Positions 1-6,611 of a stretch of DNA of 64,000 nucleotides are shown piece after piece. Each line of letters opens with the position of its first letter. Position 1 is the first letter of the stretch. Origin of the DNA: Niastella vici (GTDB taxonomy: Bacteria > Bacteroidota > Bacteroidia > Chitinophagales > Chitinophagaceae); contig NZ_LVYD01000124.1 of assembly GCF_002077945.1 (NCBI RefSeq), positions 310,001 through 374,000 on the forward strand, in the 5' to 3' direction. A program made the position numbers and the translations under genes. A model generated the notes under the pieces. The model did no database searches and was not told where the DNA came from. It saw only the letters and a list, made by a program, of their open reading frames with translations.

Positions 1-1
1 T

Positions 2-526
2 AATTATGGCATCAAAAAAATAGTAACGGCCTGCCCCCACTGCTTTAACATCCTTAAAAACGAATATCCCGAACTGGGCGGTAATTACGAGGTCATTCAC
101 CATACCACCTTTTTACAGCAACTGATCGATGAAGGCAAAATAAAATTGAAGGAAGGTGGCACCTTTAAAGGACAGCGCATTACCTATCACGATAGCTGTT
201 ACCTGGGCCGGGCCAACGATATTTATGAAGCGCCGCGCAAGGTGCTTGAAGCGCTGGATGCCGAGCTGGTTGAAATGAAACGTTGCCGAAGCAAAGGATT
301 GTGTTGCGGGGCCGGTGGCGCGCAAATGTTCAAGGAAGAAGAAAAAGGCAATGTGCGCATTAACCAGGAGCGCATACAGGAAGCGCTGGAAACTGAAACA
401 CAAATTGTGGCAGCGGCCTGTCCGTTCTGCAATACCATGCTTACCGACGGCGTAAAGCAAAAAGAGAAAGAAGATTCGGTGAAAGTGCTTGATGTAGCCG
501 AGCTGGTGGCGGCGAGTATGGAATAA
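2..526 (+). CDS. (Fe-S)-binding protein, CCG-domain oxidoreductase subunit (5' end outside window)
   Basis: The reading frame is open from the left edge, so only the C-terminal part is present. Two cysteine-rich repeats of the CCG (heterodisulfide-reductase-like) type are visible: TACPHCFNIL near the edge, then YHDSCYLGR, LCCGAGGAQMF and AACPFCNTML. In this family (GlpC/LutA/HdrD-like) these cysteines bind a [4Fe-4S] or non-cubane cluster, usually passing electrons between a flavin dehydrogenase and the quinone pool. The substrate cannot be told from this fragment. The internal ATG at 146 lies inside the conserved domain and is not the start. A convergent gene begins 10 bases downstream. Confidence 0.85.
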   Translation, partial: NYGIKKIVTACPHCFNILKNEYPELGGNYEVIHHTTFLQQLIDEGKIKLKEGGTFKGQRITYHDSCYLGRANDIYEAPRKVLEALDAELVEMKRCRSKGLCCGAGGAQMFKEEEKGNVRINQERIQEALETETQIVAAACPFCNTMLTDGVKQKEKEDSVKVLDVAELVAASME

Positions 527-535
527 CAGCCACCA

Positions 536-1114
536 TCAGGCTTTTTTACCAACAGCATTGGTGAAATCAATGACAATACCATTTCTTTTTTCAGGATTTG
601 CCCACGGTGTAATACCTGGAACTACTTTTTCCTGCAGTGCCCGGTTGAATTTGTAAGCCCGGCTAACGTCGGTGATCTCTTTCAGTTTTTCTCCTGTTTT
701 ATAATAATGGGTGAGGTAGCACATGTCCTCTGTGTATTTTGCCGCAAGCCATTCGTCCAAATCAAATACCTCCAGTTCATGAAGTATGCGAATTCCATAA
801 CAGTTGGCCTCCCATTCGTATTGTTGTAACCTCAACAATGTACCATCGTCGGGCTTCTCATGTAATACGGAACCTAAGGAACGTAGTTCATTACTTACAT
901 TCCATTGAATGGAATGCCCTACCAGGTGAAGCACATTGAACAATTCTTCTTCATCGTCAAGTGCACTGGCTATCCAGATGCTTACCCCATCGAGGTCGCC
1001 CTTAAAATAAGGGTCCAGGTCAGAAGTATCAACGATCTTTAAACCGAGCCGCTTATCGGCATAGAGCTGTACTTTTTTTAATACGTCTGTAAATCGCTGG
1101 GGAGAAATCGACAT
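536..1114 (-). CDS. ImmA/IrrE-like zincin-fold protein lacking the catalytic Glu
   Basis: A 192-residue soluble protein with no signal peptide. The middle carries NVLHLVGHSIQW followed about 35 residues later by YEWEANCYGIRIL. This layout matches ImmA/IrrE (DUF955) metallopeptidases, where HExxH and a downstream Glu in an EANxxA-like helix bind zinc. Here HExxH reads HLVGH, so both histidines and the third ligand are present but the catalytic Glu is Leu. It may be a non-catalytic zinc-binding or regulatory relative. The family call rests on motif spacing only. It is divergently placed from the ABC/OmpA operon (209-base gap) and has no obvious operon partner. Confidence 0.6.
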   Translation of the reverse strand: MSISPQRFTDVLKKVQLYADKRLGLKIVDTSDLDPYFKGDLDGVSIWIASALDDEEELFNVLHLVGHSIQWNVSNELRSLGSVLHEKPDDGTLLRLQQYEWEANCYGIRILHELEVFDLDEWLAAKYTEDMCYLTHYYKTGEKLKEITDVSRAYKFNRALQEKVVPGITPWANPEKRNGIVIDFTNAVGKKA

Positions 1115-1245
1115 ATTCGCAAATAATTATTTTTTTCCGGTAAAACTGGGTAAAATGCAGGCCGGCAGTCCTTTAAACGCCAAAATTAGCTGAAAATGAT
1201 CACCAATTTCAAGAAATGTTCGAAATTAGCGTTTAAAAAATGCCA

Positions 1246-1253
1246 TAAATTTG
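1246..1253 (+). promoter_or_regulatory. Bacteroidota-type -7 box TAAATTTG before the ABC/OmpA operon
   Basis: TAAATTTG fits the TAnnTTTG -7 consensus of the Bacteroidota primary sigma factor. A weak TTCG at about 1219 is the only -33 candidate. The implied start of transcription near 1260 gives a leader of roughly 60 bases before the ATG at 1324. The gap also holds AT-rich near-repeats of AAATTAGC (about 1185 and 1223) that could be operator half-sites. Confidence 0.45.
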
Positions 1254-1323
1254 ATGGGAACCCAGGCGTTCTTATCTTTCTCCAAAGTATACCCCGTTCT
1301 AAATAATTCAACAATACAACACC

Positions 1324-2118
1324 ATGTCACTTAAAAAATTCCTGCAACAAAAAGGCTTCATTGAAAAAGAAGAGGAAACTGAAAAAAGCGAGGGCGAAAA
1401 AAAGACCGGCAGTTCGGGAAAACAAGACCAGCAAACGATAGAACCAACTTACTTCCCTCTTTATAGCGGTGAAACAGCACCGGCAGAACCCAAATCAGGC
1501 GCCACCACCACTGAACCCAAATCGTTCGTTGTGGCAGATAGCGCCGCCGTGAATATCACTAATACGGCAGAAAGTGTTGATCCGGCATTTATTAAATTTT
1601 TTGAAGATGAATTAACAAAATCAAACTTCCCGGGGCCGGACTATTTCGAGTTTCGTAAACAAATGCAGGCGATGTATCAGAAGCTTGGGAAAGGCACCCC
1701 TCCTAACGTTATCCTTCAGGCGGTGTTAACGAGTTTTGAAGCAATGAACGTTCCGTCGGCCAGGTTGCTCGAAACCGCTAAACAATACAAAGACGTCCTT
1801 GAAAAGAAAAAAATCGACTTCCTGAACGGCGCGGCGGCAGAAAAAGACAAGCAGCTTAAAAAAAGACAGGAGGTTTTGCAAACCCAACAAAATAACCTTA
1901 AACAAATGCAGGACCAGCTGCTGCAATTGCAAAACCAGGAGAAACAATTACAGGATATGATCAAACGCGAGCAAACCCAGCTGGAAGTCAATAAAACACT
2001 GGGGAAAGAGAGCATTGAAAAGATTGAACGCGCTGAAAAACAAATATCTTTGGCACATAAGTATATGATCACTGCCATAGACACTGATATTTCCCAGCTT
2101 ATTTCTACCGGTCATTAA
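1324..2118 (+). CDS. Soluble coiled-coil protein, first gene of the ABC/OmpA cassette
   Basis: 264 residues, no signal peptide or membrane segment. The first 75 residues are charged and low-complexity (E/K/S/T-rich). Residues about 85-150 look folded, with the motif NFPGPDYFEFRKQM. Residues about 165-230 are a strong Gln/Lys/Glu-rich coiled coil. I cannot name a family. It starts an operon of five same-strand genes with gaps of 4-72 bases, so it probably works at the cytosolic face with the two-TM coiled-coil protein encoded next. Helical partners such as TelA or PspA-like proteins would be plausible analogues, but no homology is claimed. Confidence 0.8.
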   Translation: MSLKKFLQQKGFIEKEEETEKSEGEKKTGSSGKQDQQTIEPTYFPLYSGETAPAEPKSGATTTEPKSFVVADSAAVNITNTAESVDPAFIKFFEDELTKSNFPGPDYFEFRKQMQAMYQKLGKGTPPNVILQAVLTSFEAMNVPSARLLETAKQYKDVLEKKKIDFLNGAAAEKDKQLKKRQEVLQTQQNNLKQMQDQLLQLQNQEKQLQDMIKREQTQLEVNKTLGKESIEKIERAEKQISLAHKYMITAIDTDISQLISTGH

Positions 2119-2182
2119 TTGCACATCTTGTAATATATTATTACTTTTCGCGACTAATTCCTAAACAATTATCTGTCATTAT

Positions 2183-3205
2183 ATGAGCACTCTGGATAAA
2201 AGTTCTTCCATCTTTACACTGGAAACAACTGACGAAAAAAAAATGCGAATGATAATTACCGCGGTAGCTATCATCGCATTCCTTGGAATAGGGTTCTTTT
2301 TCCTGCCAAGGATCACCCAAATCATCCACAACTGGATCGACTTTGGCATTGCATTAATGCAACTATTCATTATTGCTGTGATAATCGGGACCTTGTTTGT
2401 CATGCGTAATGTGTTGCTCAATTTATGGAAAGCCCTGGTCAGAAAAATGACCCGCTGGCTTATTAAAACAAATTTGCCCGACCTGCTTGAAGTAGTGGTA
2501 GCCAACCGCCGGGCGGTTCTTGCCAAATTCAATGACAGCATTCACAAAATGATGAATGCGATCACGCTGCATGAAAGGAAAATGACGGAAAGGAAAAAGT
2601 CGATGCAGGACAACCTTGATTATGCTACGCAATTCAGGAAGCAGGCTGAAAATCCAAAAGCAGATCAGCATACCAAAGAAAAAGCCGATGACCAGGCGAA
2701 ACATTTTGGCCGCGAAGCTGCTGAAGATAAAAAATTGCTCGAAAGCATGCAGGCCGATAAGGAGAAAATGCTCAAAAGCTACAACTTCTTTGATCGTTTG
2801 TACAACAACCTTCAAAATAGCACAGAGTCGGTCGCCAATACAATTGGCCGCCTGAAGGACCAACTGGAGACTTCAGACACCTGGCGCGAAGCCGCACAAA
2901 GCGCATCGAGCCTGCTTGGGGTATCAGAATTTGAAACTATTACGCTGGAGGAAACCCGTAACCGTATTGCCCAGAACGAAGCAGAAGTTATGATGATGAT
3001 CCACGATCATGAAACATTGCTCATGAAAATGGAAGCCGAAAATGGTATTATGGACGATGCAGGTCAAAAACTGTTGGAGCAATACAGCAATAAGGTAGAT
3101 GTGTTTGCCTTTATGGAAAACAAAGGAACCGACCGCCCCTCTGGTGGTGGCGACTCGGGTCTTGATACCTCCTGGTTATCTGCCAACCAGGACCTGCTCA
3201 AATAA
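2183..3205 (+). CDS. Two-TM membrane protein with long cytosolic coiled coil
   Basis: 340 residues. Hydrophobic segments at about 22-42 and 55-78 form a hairpin, placing the rest in the cytosol. Residues about 100-230 are highly charged and helical, with heptad-like K/E/Q content, and the C-terminus is a Gly/Ser-rich tail. No enzymatic motif is visible. The arrangement (two N-terminal TMs plus helical domain) resembles that of XpaC-type proteins, which from memory often accompany SBP-OmpA/ABC cassettes in other phyla; this is analogy only. It sits 64 bases after the soluble coiled-coil gene and 72 bases before the SBP-OmpA gene. Confidence 0.8.
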   Translation: MSTLDKSSSIFTLETTDEKKMRMIITAVAIIAFLGIGFFFLPRITQIIHNWIDFGIALMQLFIIAVIIGTLFVMRNVLLNLWKALVRKMTRWLIKTNLPDLLEVVVANRRAVLAKFNDSIHKMMNAITLHERKMTERKKSMQDNLDYATQFRKQAENPKADQHTKEKADDQAKHFGREAAEDKKLLESMQADKEKMLKSYNFFDRLYNNLQNSTESVANTIGRLKDQLETSDTWREAAQSASSLLGVSEFETITLEETRNRIAQNEAEVMMMIHDHETLLMKMEAENGIMDDAGQKLLEQYSNKVDVFAFMENKGTDRPSGGGDSGLDTSWLSANQDLLK

Positions 3206-3277
3206 TTTTTATAAATCATTCGTTTTCATAAACTCTATTTTCTATTTTTCGATCGTTTTAACCCGAATCAATTTGTC

Positions 3278-4852
3278 ATGGAATTAACACCAAAAGGTCG
3301 CCAGGCCGTAAAAGCAGTTCGCAACCTGGCAATACTGCTCGCTGTTCTGGCTATAGGCTATTTTGCTATTCGTGCCTGGGGCCCCTCCTCAAAAGATGGA
3401 AAACTGACCATTGGCGGAACAAGCGGCAAACCAGATCTTGTACTTGCCTATAACACGTTTACCGGTGTGGAAGGGATCGTATTAATGAACGGTGGAATGG
3501 ACCCCAATGAAAATAGTGAGCTGTATAAAAATTACGGAATAAAACTCCAGATCAAACAAATGGACGCGGTAAAGGATACCAGGTCGGGCCTGCACGCAGG
3601 AGATCTGGACCTTGTTTATTGCACCACTGACGCCCTCCCGGTTGAAATGGGCTCAGGCAGCGAATTGCGCTCAGATGACGTAGTGCAGATCATGCAGGTG
3701 AACCAGAGCCATGGGGCCGATGCTATTGTTGTTCGTAAAGGTATAGACGAGGTTAGCAACCTGAAAGGAAAGAAGGTTGCTTATGCAGTGGGAACAGCAT
3801 CGCATACGTTGTTATTAAATGTGCTCGAAACATCAAATATGAAGATGTCGGATATTGATGGTTACCAGGTAGCAGATGGCGTTGAAGCGGCTAATGCATT
3901 TAAAAACGGGCAATGTGATGCAGCGCTTGTGTGGGCTCCCGATGATGAAGATTGCGTAGCGGCCTCAGCCGGTTCAAAAGTGCTGGTAAGCAGTGCCGTG
4001 GCAAGCCAGATCATTGCCGATGGATTGCTGGTAAAGAAAACCGTGCTCGACCAAAAAAGAGCGGTTATCACAAAACTCGTAAAAGCCTGGTTGCAGGGCA
4101 ATGCAAAGATCAATACAGATGCCGCAGCCAAAAAAGAGGCCAATGCGCTTTTTGCAAAAGGATTCAAATTCCCCGAAGACATTGCGGCAAAATCTGCCGA
4201 CAAAGTATATTTTTCGACATTTGGTGACAACGTCAATTTCTTCGGACTGAACAGTACCTACACCGGTATGACGGGTGAAAGAATGTATGGAAGAATGGCG
4301 GTGAAATATACCGAGATCGGTTTGGCTAAATCGCCGGCTCCCTGGAGAAACATTTCAGATCCTTCGGTTATACAGGAATTGATGAACGACCAGGCTTTTG
4401 CCAACGACGCCAAGCAGGGAGCTGTAAAACCTGAAGCATTTCAGCCGGCTACACAGGAAATTAAAACCCAACAGGCACAAAGCAGCAAGATCGTAAAACT
4501 GGAGTTCCCGGTTAATTCGGCACAGCTTACAGAAGATAATATTGTAACACTCGACAGGGAAGTAAAAGAATTGATCCAGGGCTTTGAAAAAGCATATGTA
4601 CGTGTAGAAGGAAATACAGATAATACCGGACAGGCAAAAACCAATGAGCGCTTATCGCTCGACAGGGCGAACGCCGTTGTCAATTATCTGGTAAGTGAGC
4701 AACACCTCGATAAGAACAAGTTTATCGTTATCGGTAACGGTTCAAAAAAACCGGTAGCTGGCTGCGAAGGGAACCAGGATGAAGCCTGCAAAGCCCGCAA
4801 TCGCCGCACAGAATTTCAGTTCATCTGGAAAAAACCAGGCGAAACTGAGTAA
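3278..4852 (+). CDS. Inner-membrane-anchored solute-binding protein fused to OmpA peptidoglycan-binding domain
   Basis: 524 residues. A single TM anchor (about 14-32, rich in Leu/Ala) is followed directly by a periplasmic NMT1/NitT-TauT-like solute-binding domain (about 45-330). A C-terminal OmpA-like domain (about 405-520) has VEGNTDNTG, LSLDRANAV and ARNRRTEF. The Asp in NTD and Arg in NRR are the residues that in OmpA/Pal/MotB bind diaminopimelate of peptidoglycan. There is no lipobox. The protein therefore probably ties an ABC permease in the inner membrane to the cell wall. Permease and ATPase genes follow at once. Such fusions are often annotated as phosphate ABC transporter substrate-binding/OmpA proteins; the real ligand is unknown. 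Confidence 0.9.
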   Translation: MELTPKGRQAVKAVRNLAILLAVLAIGYFAIRAWGPSSKDGKLTIGGTSGKPDLVLAYNTFTGVEGIVLMNGGMDPNENSELYKNYGIKLQIKQMDAVKDTRSGLHAGDLDLVYCTTDALPVEMGSGSELRSDDVVQIMQVNQSHGADAIVVRKGIDEVSNLKGKKVAYAVGTASHTLLLNVLETSNMKMSDIDGYQVADGVEAANAFKNGQCDAALVWAPDDEDCVAASAGSKVLVSSAVASQIIADGLLVKKTVLDQKRAVITKLVKAWLQGNAKINTDAAAKKEANALFAKGFKFPEDIAAKSADKVYFSTFGDNVNFFGLNSTYTGMTGERMYGRMAVKYTEIGLAKSPAPWRNISDPSVIQELMNDQAFANDAKQGAVKPEAFQPATQEIKTQQAQSSKIVKLEFPVNSAQLTEDNIVTLDREVKELIQGFEKAYVRVEGNTDNTGQAKTNERLSLDRANAVVNYLVSEQHLDKNKFIVIGNGSKKPVAGCEGNQDEACKARNRRTEFQFIWKKPGETE

Positions 4853-4917
4853 CCAATTTCTTTGTATCCCGGCCACCTGATGCAATCAGGCATGCGGAAA
4901 CATCTTATTGTTTATTT

Positions 4918-5718
4918 ATGACAAACAGCCCGGAAAATAAATCGAACATACTCGTAAAGAAATTTCTGCGCGATCATCTTTCATTGCTGCAAACAGCGGG
5001 ATGGCTGGTCATTTTCATAATCTGGTACCTGATCACGAATTTTGGCCTCATCAATACACACGTATTACCCACTCCTCAAAAAACGTTTAGTGCTTTCAGG
5101 GAGTTGCAAAAAGATGACAATCTTGGCCAAAACATTCTTTTTTCTGTACGCATCAACGTCATAGGTTATTTGAAATGCATTGTTGGCGCCATTGCCTTTG
5201 GCTTTGCCATAGGATTGAACCCAACGTTGAGGAAAATGTTCAGCCACCAGATCAATGCGCTACGTTTTGTACCTATTACTGCCATGATGGGAATATTTAT
5301 TGCGATAAGCGGACTAACAATCGCTACCAAGATCAATTTCCTGGCCTTTGGTATTTGGGTATATCTTGTACCGGTGGTGGTGCAAAGGATCGATGAAGTA
5401 TCGGTCACTCACCTTCAAATGATGAAAACCCTTGGCGCCTCTGCCTGGCAAACACTGATACATGTACAATGGAGATCGGTGATCGCCCGCCTGTCGGATG
5501 ACATTCGCATTCTCGTAGGCATCAGTTGGACCTATATCATCGTTGCTGAGCTGGCCGGTATTCAGGGCGGACTGGGCAGTCTTATATTCCTGGGCGAAAG
5601 ACAAAGTAACGTTGGAAAGGTATATGCAGTGATCTTTATCATTGTGGCTATTGGCATCATCCAGGATATTATTTTCAAGCTCATAGACAGATTATTATTC
5701 AAATTCAAATACCAATAA
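4918..5718 (+). CDS. ABC transporter permease, NitT/TauT (SsuC/TauC) type
   Basis: 266 residues with about six hydrophobic segments and a binding-protein-dependent permease domain. The EAA-type loop that docks on the ATPase is visible around residues 165-185 (MMKTLGASAWQTLIHV), followed by the usual GISWTYIIVAELAG segment. Relatives in this family import sulfonates, nitrate or pyrimidine precursors. Here the partner binding protein is anchored to membrane and wall, so uptake of a conventional nutrient is not certain. The stop is 4 bases before the ATPase start, indicating translational coupling. Confidence 0.92.
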   Translation: MTNSPENKSNILVKKFLRDHLSLLQTAGWLVIFIIWYLITNFGLINTHVLPTPQKTFSAFRELQKDDNLGQNILFSVRINVIGYLKCIVGAIAFGFAIGLNPTLRKMFSHQINALRFVPITAMMGIFIAISGLTIATKINFLAFGIWVYLVPVVVQRIDEVSVTHLQMMKTLGASAWQTLIHVQWRSVIARLSDDIRILVGISWTYIIVAELAGIQGGLGSLIFLGERQSNVGKVYAVIFIIVAIGIIQDIIFKLIDRLLFKFKYQ

Positions 5719-5722
5719 CGGC

Positions 5723-6541
5723 ATGAGCCAGTCAAGCGACCTTCCTCCTATACTGGAACTACGTGGTATCCATCAAACATATTTTGATGACAAAAAACAA
5801 CAGGATTTTGTCGTCTTCAACGATTTCAGTCTGGCAATTGAAGATTATACCAACCTTGGCCAGTTTGTAGTAATAATGGGCAAATCGGGCTGTGGCAAAT
5901 CTACCTTGCTGCGCTACTGGTCGGGCTTGCAAAAGCCTACCGCAGGGGAAGTGCTGATCAGCGGCAAGCCTATCGGAGACAAGCAGAGTATCCCAATGGT
6001 ATTTCAACAGTACTCTTCCCTGGAGTGGTATACAGTACTTGAAAATGTGGCCTTACCGCTTACATTGAAAGGCGTATCAAAAAAGGAAGCGCATGAGAAA
6101 GCCATGGATATGATCAAGGTCGTTGGCCTGGAAGGGCATGAAAATAAATTTGCAAAAACGCCGCAACTGTCGGGCGGGCAATTACAGCGTGTAGCCATCG
6201 CCAGGAGCCTTGTAGCCAACCCGAGTATGATCTTGTTGGATGAACCTTTTGGGGCGCTGGATGGGTTTACAAGGGCTAAAATGCAATTCTTCCTGCTCGA
6301 TCTGTTCCAAAAAAGTGAAGTGGCCGATCTTAACCCAACCGTAGTGCTTGTTACCCACGATCCGCGTGAAGCGGTGCTGCTCGGTAATGACATTTACATT
6401 ATGGACGCAAACCCGGGCAGGGTTATCAAACATCTGAAACCTGAGTTACCTAATACAAGGGACAGAGCCATTCGTAAAGATTCGCGCTTCATTGAAATAG
6501 TTTCATATGTAGAAGATGTGATGGAAGGGAATATTAAATAA
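5723..6541 (+). CDS. ABC transporter ATP-binding protein, NitT/TauT type
   Basis: 272 residues with all ATPase motifs: Walker A GKSGCGKSTLL (about residue 54), Q-loop VFQQYSSLEWYTV, signature LSGGQLQRVAIARSL, Walker B MILLDEPFGALDG and H-loop VLVTHDPREA. It should energise the permease encoded just upstream. It ends the five-gene operon, followed by a strong palindromic terminator. No fused regulatory domain is visible beyond the usual C-terminal tail. Confidence 0.95.
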   Translation: MSQSSDLPPILELRGIHQTYFDDKKQQDFVVFNDFSLAIEDYTNLGQFVVIMGKSGCGKSTLLRYWSGLQKPTAGEVLISGKPIGDKQSIPMVFQQYSSLEWYTVLENVALPLTLKGVSKKEAHEKAMDMIKVVGLEGHENKFAKTPQLSGGQLQRVAIARSLVANPSMILLDEPFGALDGFTRAKMQFFLLDLFQKSEVADLNPTVVLVTHDPREAVLLGNDIYIMDANPGRVIKHLKPELPNTRDRAIRKDSRFIEIVSYVEDVMEGNIK

Positions 6542-6558
6542 AACAGCTTTTTCCAATA

Positions 6559-6592
6559 AAAAATGCGTCCCGATGCATCGGGACGCATTTTT
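6559..6592. terminator. Bidirectional palindromic terminator
   Basis: A perfect 17-bp inverted repeat with no loop bases, centred on ATGCAT, is flanked by A-run and T-run. It separates the ABC operon (+) from the convergent TonB receptor (-) and can terminate both. Its core CCCGATGCATCGGG closely resembles the hairpin at 49737-49758. Confidence 0.85.
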
Positions 6593-6611
6593 GTTTTAAG
6601 AAGTTATTACA

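Noticed and set aside
1324-6541. Zorya-like anti-phage system because of the OmpA-type anchor
   Set aside because: There is no MotA/ZorA homologue, helicase or nuclease. The partners are a NitT/TauT-type ABC transporter, so only the tethering idea is shared.
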